Assembly: GCA_965248915.1 (NCBI GenBank)
Contig: OZ252216.1
Location: 2,790,001-2,854,000, forward strand
Source: CBDFLA01 sp965248915
GTDB lineage: Bacteria > Pseudomonadota > Alphaproteobacteria > M2410
DNA length: 64,000 nt
Direction: 5' to 3'
Position numbers and translations under genes: made by a program. Shown here piece by piece: positions 1 to 6,932 of the stretch (position 1 is its first letter; each line of letters opens with the position of its first letter). Under the pieces are notes generated by a model, which worked only from the letters and a program-made list of their open reading frames with translations, had not been told where the DNA came from and searched no databases.

Positions 1-1577
1 TGCCCGCGCATGGTGTCACTCGACATAATCTCAGTGGCAACGTCCGGAAAGAGAGTGGCCACCTCTTCTGCCAACCGCTCAACACCCGGCCCACAGGCAG
101 CCAAACTGTCTTCAGCATTGCATTCAGGACAATGCTTCGGCTTTGGAATGGAATAACCGGAATGGTGACAGACCAGGCGATTGAGAAACCGGTGCTCGAC
201 CAACCATGACGAAGAATCTGGGGACATCATACGGTGCCCGCAAGTTCGGCATAGGGTGAGCGGGGCATATCCCCGCCGATTGAGAAACAAGAGAACTTGC
301 TCACCCGACGCAAAGGTCTCGCTCATTGCGTCCCTAAGTTTCTGGCTTAGAAAACGATCCGCTGGAAGCTTCTCCGCTCGCATATCGACGGCAGTAACTT
401 CTGGCAATTCCGCAACGCCGTGCCGTGAAGGCAATTCAAGGCGCAGGTACTTGCCCTGCTCGATGTTCACCATTGTCTCGAGCGAAGGTGTTGCTGAAGC
501 AAGAACAACAGGAAACGAAGACAAAGACCCGCGCACAACCGCCATGTCCCGCGCGTGATAGACCACACCGTCCTCTTGTTTGTACGTCGTCTCGTGTTCC
601 TCATCGACAACAATGAGACCGAGCTTCGCGAAGGGAAGAAAGAGCGCCGAGCGCGCCCCAATCACCACTTTGGCTTGGCCTTCCAGCACCGCTCGGTAGG
701 TCCGTCGTCGTTCCGCCTGGCTCAATCCCGAATGCCACACTGCCGGACGACAACCGAACCGGTCTGCGAACCGGTCAAGGATTTGAACCGTCAAGGCAAT
801 CTCCGGAAGCAGGATCAATACCTGCGCATCCTTGCGGAGCGCTTCTGCCACCGCATCGAAATAGGTCTCGGTCTTGCCGGATCCCGTGACCCCATCAAGC
901 ACCGCGACGGAAAATCCACCTGACGAAATTTTCTCGCGAAGTTGGTCCGCCGCCGCGCGTTGTTGGTCGGAGAGATTAGGTCCAGGATGATTGGGATCCG
1001 GCTCGGGAAAGGGGGCATCTCCCGGCAATTGGACGCACTCCAGGGCTCCCAAATCAGTGAGGCCTTTCACGACACTCTCGCCAACCCCGGCCTCACGCGC
1101 CAAATCCCTACGCAGCCTCACCATGCCGTCACTTGCCACCTCAAGGACCCGTTGCCGGGCCGCGGTTATCCGTGTCGGCGGCGGACCGTCTCCAAGCCGA
1201 AAGTGTGAGACGGTCTTAGGCTCTTCCAGCGCCTGACGGGCCCGCAGCGTAAGCGCCAAGACAGAGCCAGGCTTTGAGAACGTGTAGTCGGCCACCCACA
1301 TGACAAACTGGCGTAAATCTTCAGCCATGGGTGCAACGGGCAAAACCCGAGTGATTGGTTTGAGGCGCTCCTCATCGACACCGCCATCGCCTGATCCCAT
1401 GACAACGCCGATTTGGGTCCGCGTTCCCAGCGGCACCTCAACGAAGCTGCCGTCTTGCACCCGCATCTCGGACGGCACCGAATAGTCATATGCCCCGTCC
1501 AGCGGCAGAGGCAGCAACACGCTGACCACAGAGATCGGGACTTCACCCAATTCAGCTCTCTCAGCAGCATCATTCAT
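1..1577 (-). CDS. priA: Primosomal protein N' (PriA helicase), C-terminal part outside the window
   Basis: PriA is the 3'-to-5' superfamily 2 helicase that reloads the replisome at stalled forks. The reading frame starts at an ATG at 1575-1577 and is open for 525 codons to the window edge, so the C-terminal part is missing. Visible are Walker A GVTGSGKT (229-236), the DEEH box (325-328), the GARSALF motif (308-314) and the zinc-binding insertion (443-486). That insertion is odd. Against the eight-cysteine spacing of E. coli PriA, positions 452, 455 and 473 are Ser instead of Cys, while C443, C446, C470, C483 and C486 remain. The first four keep one zinc site intact in the known pairing; the other site loses three of four ligands. 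The frame is otherwise uninterrupted. It is divergent from the transaldolase gene 108 bp away. Confidence 0.95.
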   Translation of the reverse strand, partial: MNDAAERAELGEVPISVVSVLLPLPLDGAYDYSVPSEMRVQDGSFVEVPLGTRTQIGVVMGSGDGGVDEERLKPITRVLPVAPMAEDLRQFVMWVADYTFSKPGSVLALTLRARQALEEPKTVSHFRLGDGPPPTRITAARQRVLEVASDGMVRLRRDLAREAGVGESVVKGLTDLGALECVQLPGDAPFPEPDPNHPGPNLSDQQRAAADQLREKISSGGFSVAVLDGVTGSGKTETYFDAVAEALRKDAQVLILLPEIALTVQILDRFADRFGCRPAVWHSGLSQAERRRTYRAVLEGQAKVVIGARSALFLPFAKLGLIVVDEEHETTYKQEDGVVYHARDMAVVRGSLSSFPVVLASATPSLETMVNIEQGKYLRLELPSRHGVAELPEVTAVDMRAEKLPADRFLSQKLRDAMSETFASGEQVLLFLNRRGYAPLTLCRTCGHRMMSPDSSSWLVEHRFLNRLVCHHSGYSIPKPKHCPECNAEDSLAACGPGVERLAEEVATLFPDVATEIMSSDTMRG

Positions 1578-1685
1578 AACGCGCAGGCCTTGCGAATCGT
1601 ATTAATCATAGGCCTCAAGTCTAGCGTCGCACGCGCGCTCATGAGATCAACAAAAACGTCGTGCTTGAGGTAATGAGGGGCAATC

Positions 1686-2339
1686 ATGAAATTCTTCGTA
1701 GATACAGCGGACATTGACGCGATTCGCGATCTGACCGCGACCGGCATGGTGGATGGCGCCACCACAAACCCATCCCTGGTCGCAAAAACCGGGCGCGATT
1801 TCTTCGATGTCCTAAAAGACATTTGCGCTGTGGTCGATGGACCGGTGAGCGCCGAAGTAACGGCCATAGACGCCCAAGGCATGCTCACAGAAGCAGATCG
1901 CCTTCGCAAAGTGGCCGACAATATCGCCATTAAGGTCCCACTGACCTGGGAAGGTCTTAAAGCCTGCAAAGCGCTCACCGGCGATGGCACCATGGTCAAT
2001 GTCACTCTCTGTTTCAGCGCCAATCAGGCCCTTCTGGCGGCCAAAGCTGGCGCCACATTCGTGTCGCCTTTTGTCGGTCGCTTAGACGATATTGGCGTGG
2101 ACGGCATGGAATTGATTGCCGACATCAAACAGATCTACGACCAATATGACGCCCTCCACACGGAGGTACTGGTGGCCTCAATTCGCTCGCCAGAACATGT
2201 CCACAAGGCTGGTCTCATAGGCGCTGATGTCGCAACCATTCCACCAGATGTCATCAAGAGCCTGATCAACCACCCCCTGACCGACAAAGGTCTTGATGCT
2301 TTCTTGTCCGATTGGCAAAAGACCGGCCAGACCATCTAG
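1686..2339 (+). CDS. Transaldolase / fructose-6-phosphate aldolase-like protein
   Basis: 217-residue class I aldolase of the short transaldolase (TalC/FSA) family, which forms a Schiff base with the sugar phosphate and works in the cytosolic non-oxidative pentose phosphate pathway. The start MKFFVDTADIDAI, the ATTNPSLV segment, the catalytic lysine in AIKVPLT (near residue 85) and the SPFVGRLDDIG stretch are all family hallmarks. Length matches the short family (about 215-220). The start codon follows a GAGGGG ribosome-binding site. Whether it acts as true transaldolase or as fructose-6-phosphate aldolase cannot be told from sequence alone. It lies between priA and xerC, and no terminator is obvious after it. 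Confidence 0.93.
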   Translation: MKFFVDTADIDAIRDLTATGMVDGATTNPSLVAKTGRDFFDVLKDICAVVDGPVSAEVTAIDAQGMLTEADRLRKVADNIAIKVPLTWEGLKACKALTGDGTMVNVTLCFSANQALLAAKAGATFVSPFVGRLDDIGVDGMELIADIKQIYDQYDALHTEVLVASIRSPEHVHKAGLIGADVATIPPDVIKSLINHPLTDKGLDAFLSDWQKTGQTI

Positions 2340-2451
2340 CAAGGTCTAACCAATCCTACTCACCTCGTCCCTCAGGCAGGTTGTCTTGCACGCGCCGTGT
2401 GTTCCTGTTACGTTCTAGCCCGGTACGACATTTGTCAAGAGGGATCGGCAC

Positions 2452-3390
2452 ATGGGCATGAGCCCAGACCTCGACATCGGTTCAGAACTCAGCAAACCCA
2501 TTGCCGAGTGGCACAACTATCTGCGATCTGAACGTCGCCTCTCCGATCGCACGCAAGCTATCTATAGCGACGCCATGAAAGCCTTTGTGGAGTTCTTGTG
2601 CATTCATCTTGGCGGCGAACCGAACCTCAAAGGTCTTGAGGAACTTCGCACCGCCGACATTCGCGCTTACTTGAGCCACTTGCGCGGCACGCGCCAGCTC
2701 TCAAACACAACGCTCGCGCAACAGGTCTCCGCCTTGCGCTCCTTCTTCCGCTATCTCGAAAAGCAAGGCATGGCCGCAAACGCCGCAATTCAAAATTTGC
2801 GCACCCCAAAGCGCCCGCACCGCATCCCCAAGCCCATAAGTGAGCAAGGTGCCTCCGCGCTGATTGAAGCGACAGCCATGAATGACGATCCAGCCTGGGT
2901 GAAAGCGCGCGACGCTGCGGTCCTCACCCTTCTCTACGGTTGCGGTTTACGCATCTCGGAGGCTTTGTCCCTAACTCTCGGCGACCGGCCAAAGAGCGAC
3001 ACAATCCGCATCACCGGCAAGGGTAACAAAGAACGCATCGTGCCCGTTCTGCCTACGGTGATCGAAGCGATCGATCTCTACGTTGATCTCTGCCCCCATG
3101 CCCTAACTCAAGCTGGGCCTTTGTTTGTGGGCATTAGAGGCGGGGCGCTAGGCCCCAGAACCGTGCAAAAGACCGTCGCCAAACTGCGCCGCGCCCTTGG
3201 GCTTTCTGAGACCGCAACGCCTCACGCCTTGCGCCACTCGTTTGCAACCCACCTCCTCAACAATGGCGGCGACTTGCGTGCCATTCAGGAACTGTTGGGA
3301 CATGCCTCGCTCTCGACAACCCAGATCTACACCGAGGTCGAAGCCAAACAGTTGAAGTCTATTTATGACAAAGCGATGCCCCGTAGGTAG
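2452..3390 (+). CDS. xerC: Site-specific tyrosine recombinase XerC
   Basis: 312-residue tyrosine recombinase that, with XerD, resolves chromosome dimers at dif. An N-terminal SAM-like core-binding domain (about 15-105, WHNYLRSERRLSDRTQAIY) precedes the catalytic domain. Catalytic residues are visible: Arg in GCGLRISEAL, Lys in ITGKGNKER, HxxR in TPHALRHSFATHLL, His in LLGHASLSTTQIYT, and the nucleophile Tyr in that last segment. ATG at 2452 is used; a second ATG two codons later (MGMSP) is equally possible. Position next to priA and the transaldolase gene, in a housekeeping context and without phage genes, supports XerC rather than a phage integrase. Confidence 0.93.
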   Translation: MGMSPDLDIGSELSKPIAEWHNYLRSERRLSDRTQAIYSDAMKAFVEFLCIHLGGEPNLKGLEELRTADIRAYLSHLRGTRQLSNTTLAQQVSALRSFFRYLEKQGMAANAAIQNLRTPKRPHRIPKPISEQGASALIEATAMNDDPAWVKARDAAVLTLLYGCGLRISEALSLTLGDRPKSDTIRITGKGNKERIVPVLPTVIEAIDLYVDLCPHALTQAGPLFVGIRGGALGPRTVQKTVAKLRRALGLSETATPHALRHSFATHLLNNGGDLRAIQELLGHASLSTTQIYTEVEAKQLKSIYDKAMPRR

Positions 3391-3399
3391 TCGTCAACT

Positions 3400-4191
3400 T
3401 CAATCGCGCTTCTTCGCAATCAAAAGCGACATGGCAAAGTGCTTATCAATCGACCCATCAAACTCCTTGTCGATCAGATCTTCGATCTGACTGAGAAAGG
3501 ACCGGCGCGTCTCGACAGGCATCGCCAAGGTGGGTGAATAGGTTCCTAGCAACTGCGCATAGTCCTTGGCTGAGTAGGGCGCGATCACAGGAAAGAGATC
3601 GAAGCTGACCGGCACGAAAAATCTCTCATCAATCCCTGGAGCCTCTAGGTCACCCAAACCGGGCAACACAAGATCTTCAGCAGACGTTTTCTCCGTCTCA
3701 TGCGATCTGTAGATCGCTTGCGACCCGTGAAAAAACAAGTCGCCCTTGTCATCAGAAACGTGGTGCGTGTTTATGAGGGCAAGGTGTCCTCCGGCTCGGA
3801 GCAGTCGGTATGGTTTCGCGAACTTCGCCGCTGGGGCCACCCAATGAAAAGATGTGGCGGCATAAACCAAATCAAACGCATCGTCAGGGAGGTCGACCTT
3901 CTCAAACCCTCCATTGAGGACTTCCACATTCTCAAATTTCGATAGATTTGATCGACAAAAGTCAGCAAGGGCCGCTCCCAATTCAACCGCAACAATCTGG
4001 AACCCGCGTTTTGCCAAGGGAAGCGTGGCCTGTCCGGTTCCAGGGCCGATCTCCAACGCTTTCGCGCCTTTGGTTAGTCCAGTCCGCTCCACCAATGCAT
4101 CAAACAACGCCTCCGGATATCGAGGGCGAACCGCATCATATTCGGAGGCGACCGAGTCAAAATGGGAATTGAGAGGTTCCTTGGTGGCCAT
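3400..4191 (-). CDS. SAM-dependent class I methyltransferase
   Basis: 263-residue cytosolic methyltransferase of the Methyltransf_11/25 type. It starts with FDSVASEYDAVRPRYPEALF and carries the SAM-binding motif I ALEIGPGTGQATLPLA, an acidic motif II position in VAVELGAALADF, and the post-motif LVYAATSFHWV. The open frame extends upstream to 4254, but that extension overlaps the lpd 3' end and gives a Cys/Arg-rich leader unlike the family. The start MATKEPLNSHFD at 4191 is therefore preferred. The substrate is unknown; close relatives are annotated only as class I SAM methyltransferases. It is convergent with xerC (9 bp between stops) and downstream of lpd on the same strand. Confidence 0.82.
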   Translation of the reverse strand: MATKEPLNSHFDSVASEYDAVRPRYPEALFDALVERTGLTKGAKALEIGPGTGQATLPLAKRGFQIVAVELGAALADFCRSNLSKFENVEVLNGGFEKVDLPDDAFDLVYAATSFHWVAPAAKFAKPYRLLRAGGHLALINTHHVSDDKGDLFFHGSQAIYRSHETEKTSAEDLVLPGLGDLEAPGIDERFFVPVSFDLFPVIAPYSAKDYAQLLGTYSPTLAMPVETRRSFLSQIEDLIDKEFDGSIDKHFAMSLLIAKKRD

Positions 4192-4231
4192 GCCAAAACA
4201 TAACCGGAACAACCGGTGAAATCGAGCTGAG

Positions 4232-5635
4232 CTACATCTGCATGATGCGGTCATCGACCCCGAGAGCGGCTTGGCGAATGGCTTCGCTCAGCGTGGGGTG
4301 AGGATGGCACGTGCGCGCGATATCTTCAGCCGAGGCTCCAAACTCCATGGCAACCGCCGCCTCAGCAATCATGTTGCCTGCGTCGGGCCCCACAATGTGA
4401 ACACCGAGAACCCGGTCCGTTTCCGCATCAGCCAAAACTTTGGCGAAACCTTGCGTGATACCGCCAACCTTGGCTTTTGCGTTGGCGGTAAACGGGAACT
4501 TGCCCGCCTTATACCCGGTGCCCTCAGCCTTCAATTGTTCTTCTGTCTTGCCAACCCAGGCAACTTCCGGCGCCGTGTAAACGACCGACGGAATGACGTC
4601 GTAATTCACATGTCCCGCCTTGCCCGCAATGATCTCCGCCACGGCCATGGCTTCATCTTCAGCCTTATGGGCGAGCATCGGCCCGCGCACAACGTCGCCG
4701 ATGGCATAGATACCGGCCACATTGGTTCGGAAATGCTCATCAATAGTAATCCGGCCGCGATCATCTAAGGCCACGCCAGCGGCCTCAAACCCTAGACCCT
4801 CTGTGAACGGTTTGCGCCCCACGCTCATGAGAACAACATCAGCTTCAACTTCCTTGGCGTCACCACCTGTGGCCGGCTCAACGGAGAGTTTCAATTGTTT
4901 GCCTGAACTGTCGATGGCGGTGACTTTGGAGCTCACCATGAACTTCATGCCTTGGCGTTTCAAAATGCGTTGGAAGTTTTTCGACACATCACCGTCCATA
5001 TCGCCGCCGATGTGATCGAGGAACTCGACGACCGTGACCTTAGCCCCGAGACGCCGCCATACTGATCCAAGTTCAAGACCAATGACACCGCCGCCAACGA
5101 CCACCATGTGGTCCGGCACGGCTGGAAGGTTTAAGGCGCCGGTTGACGAAACAACTCGGGTCTCATCAATGTCCATGCCGGGAAGAGAAATGACATCCGA
5201 CCCCGTGGCAATCACAATATTCTTGGCCTCAAGCTCACGAGTCGCCCCGTCGGCATCGGTTACTGCGACCTTGTTAGATGAAAGAAGCTTGGCGCTGCCA
5301 ACAATGCTGTCGATCTTGTTCTTCTTGAACAAAAACTCGATGCCCTTGGTCAATTCATCGACCGTCTTTGCCTTGTAGGCCATCATGGCATCAAGATCGA
5401 GGGTGACATCTGAGGTTGCAACACCAATGCCCGCATGATGAGGGACCTCCTCAAAAACCTCTGACGCATGAAGCAGTGCCTTGGAAGGAATACAGCCCAC
5501 ATTGAGGCAGGTGCCGCCGAACGTGCCCCGCTTGTCGATACAAACGGCCTTTAAACCCAGTTGCGCAGCACGAATGGCGCAATTGTAACCGCCAGGGCCG
5601 CCACCAATAACGACAACATCATACGAGTCAGTCAT
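4232..5635 (-). CDS. lpd: Dihydrolipoyl dehydrogenase (E3 of 2-oxoglutarate dehydrogenase)
   Basis: 467-residue FAD flavoprotein that reoxidises dihydrolipoyl groups of 2-oxo acid dehydrogenase complexes using NAD+. The FAD site VVVIGGGPGGYNCAIRAAQ is at the N-terminus, the redox disulfide is in GGTCLNVGCIPSKAL, the NAD site is VVVGGGVIGLELGSVW, a second FAD contact is GIYAIGDVV, and the C-terminal His-Glu dyad is in CHPHPTLSEA. The start MTDSYDVVVIGGG (5635) is chosen over the longer frame, which adds three residues. It lies last in the leftward sucA-sucB-lpd run, which assigns it to the 2-oxoglutarate dehydrogenase complex. Confidence 0.97.
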   Translation of the reverse strand: MTDSYDVVVIGGGPGGYNCAIRAAQLGLKAVCIDKRGTFGGTCLNVGCIPSKALLHASEVFEEVPHHAGIGVATSDVTLDLDAMMAYKAKTVDELTKGIEFLFKKNKIDSIVGSAKLLSSNKVAVTDADGATRELEAKNIVIATGSDVISLPGMDIDETRVVSSTGALNLPAVPDHMVVVGGGVIGLELGSVWRRLGAKVTVVEFLDHIGGDMDGDVSKNFQRILKRQGMKFMVSSKVTAIDSSGKQLKLSVEPATGGDAKEVEADVVLMSVGRKPFTEGLGFEAAGVALDDRGRITIDEHFRTNVAGIYAIGDVVRGPMLAHKAEDEAMAVAEIIAGKAGHVNYDVIPSVVYTAPEVAWVGKTEEQLKAEGTGYKAGKFPFTANAKAKVGGITQGFAKVLADAETDRVLGVHIVGPDAGNMIAEAAVAMEFGASAEDIARTCHPHPTLSEAIRQAALGVDDRIMQM

Positions 5636-5677
5636 GGAGCACATCCATCCTTCTTGATTTCAAACCAGAGGTCAGAC

Positions 5678-6910
5678 CTAGAGGTCGAGGAGCAGGCGCT
5701 CCGGTCCTTCGAGACTTTCTTTGACGCGCACAAGGAACGTTACGGCTTCTTTGCCGTCCACAATCCGGTGATCGTAAGACAATGCCAAATACATCATCGG
5801 TCGAATAACAATCTCCCCATCGACAACCACAGGGCGTTCTTGAATCTTGTGCATGCCAAGGATGCCCGATTGTGGTCGATTGAGGATCGGCGTCGACATG
5901 AGAGATCCATAGACCCCACCGTTTGAAACCGTGAATGTGCCCCCTTGCAACTCATCAAGTTTTAGGTCTCCGCCACGCGCCCGCCGGCCATAGTCATTGA
6001 TGGAAAGTTCAATCTCTCCCATGCTCTTGATGTCGCAGTCGCGCACCACAGGCACCACGAGACCGCGGTCTGTACCTACAGCGACGCCAACGTCATAGTA
6101 GTTCTTGTAGATGAGGTCGTTGCCCTCAACTTCCGCATTGACGGAAGGAATGTCCTGCAAGGCCGTCACACAGGATTTCACAAAGAAACCCATGAAGCCG
6201 AGTTTTACGCCGTGCTTCTTCTGAAACAGGTCCTTGTATTGCGATCGCACCTGCATCACCGCACTCATATCGACTTCATTGAACGTCGTGAGCATAGCTG
6301 CGGTGTTTTGAGATTCTTTAAGCCGGGTTGCGATGGTCCTGCGCAGGCGGGTCATCGGCACCCGTTCTTCAAGATCCTCTCGGGATCTGGGTCCAGCGGG
6401 TGCCGCCGGGGCGCTTGGCGCCGCAGGAGCGGAAGTTGGCGCTTGTTCAAGCGCTTTTAAGGCATCCCCTTTTGTAATACGCCCGTCTTTGCCTGAGCCC
6501 GCAACCTTCGAGAGGTCAAGATTGCTTTCCTCTGCAAGGCGACGAACCGACGGCGCAACAGGTGCATCCGGTGTCGGGACGGCAGCAGGCGGTGTTGTGG
6601 CCGGTGTCGCCTCTGGCGCCTTCGCCGCTGTAGCTGTGTCTTGTCTTGGCGTCTCACCTTTTGCGGCCGGAGCTCCGCCTTCGCTTAAGGCTCCAAGCAG
6701 GGCGCCAATCGTCACCGTCTCGCCTTCACCTGCGGCAATTGAAGATAGTGTGCCAGCAGCCGGGGCCGGCACTTCGATCGACACTTTGTCGGTCTCAAGC
6801 TCAACGAGCGGTTCATCAACCGACACCGCCTCGCCTTCTTTCTTTAGCCACTGTGCGACCGTTGCCTCAGTCACAGATTCGCCCAATGTAGGCACCAAAA
6901 TATCAACCAT
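5678..6910 (-). CDS. sucB: Dihydrolipoyllysine succinyltransferase (E2 of 2-oxoglutarate dehydrogenase)
   Basis: 410-residue E2 core of the 2-oxoglutarate dehydrogenase complex, transferring the succinyl group from lipoyl to CoA. One lipoyl domain is visible (1-75, lipoylated Lys in ELETDKVSIEVPA). An Ala/Pro-rich linker, a peripheral-subunit-binding domain (SVRRLAEESNLDLSKVAGSGKDGRITKGD shape, near 118-150) and the catalytic domain ending SYDHRIVDGKEAVTFL follow. Length is typical. It sits 22 bp downstream of sucA and 42 bp upstream of lpd, so the three are surely co-transcribed. The Ala/Pro linker produces a long antisense open frame that is an artefact. Confidence 0.97.
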   Translation of the reverse strand: MVDILVPTLGESVTEATVAQWLKKEGEAVSVDEPLVELETDKVSIEVPAPAAGTLSSIAAGEGETVTIGALLGALSEGGAPAAKGETPRQDTATAAKAPEATPATTPPAAVPTPDAPVAPSVRRLAEESNLDLSKVAGSGKDGRITKGDALKALEQAPTSAPAAPSAPAAPAGPRSREDLEERVPMTRLRRTIATRLKESQNTAAMLTTFNEVDMSAVMQVRSQYKDLFQKKHGVKLGFMGFFVKSCVTALQDIPSVNAEVEGNDLIYKNYYDVGVAVGTDRGLVVPVVRDCDIKSMGEIELSINDYGRRARGGDLKLDELQGGTFTVSNGGVYGSLMSTPILNRPQSGILGMHKIQERPVVVDGEIVIRPMMYLALSYDHRIVDGKEAVTFLVRVKESLEGPERLLLDL

Positions 6911-6932
6911 CAGCTTTGCTTTCTCGCCTTGA

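Noticed and set aside
2452..3390. Tyrosine recombinase as integrase of a nearby element
   Set aside because: Gene context and protein length fit chromosomal XerC; it is 12 kb from the sdhB insertion and has no att-like repeats beside it.
6333..6932. 199-codon plus-strand open frame rich in Ala/Ser/Gly
   Set aside because: Shadow of the Ala/Pro linker and lipoyl domain of sucB.
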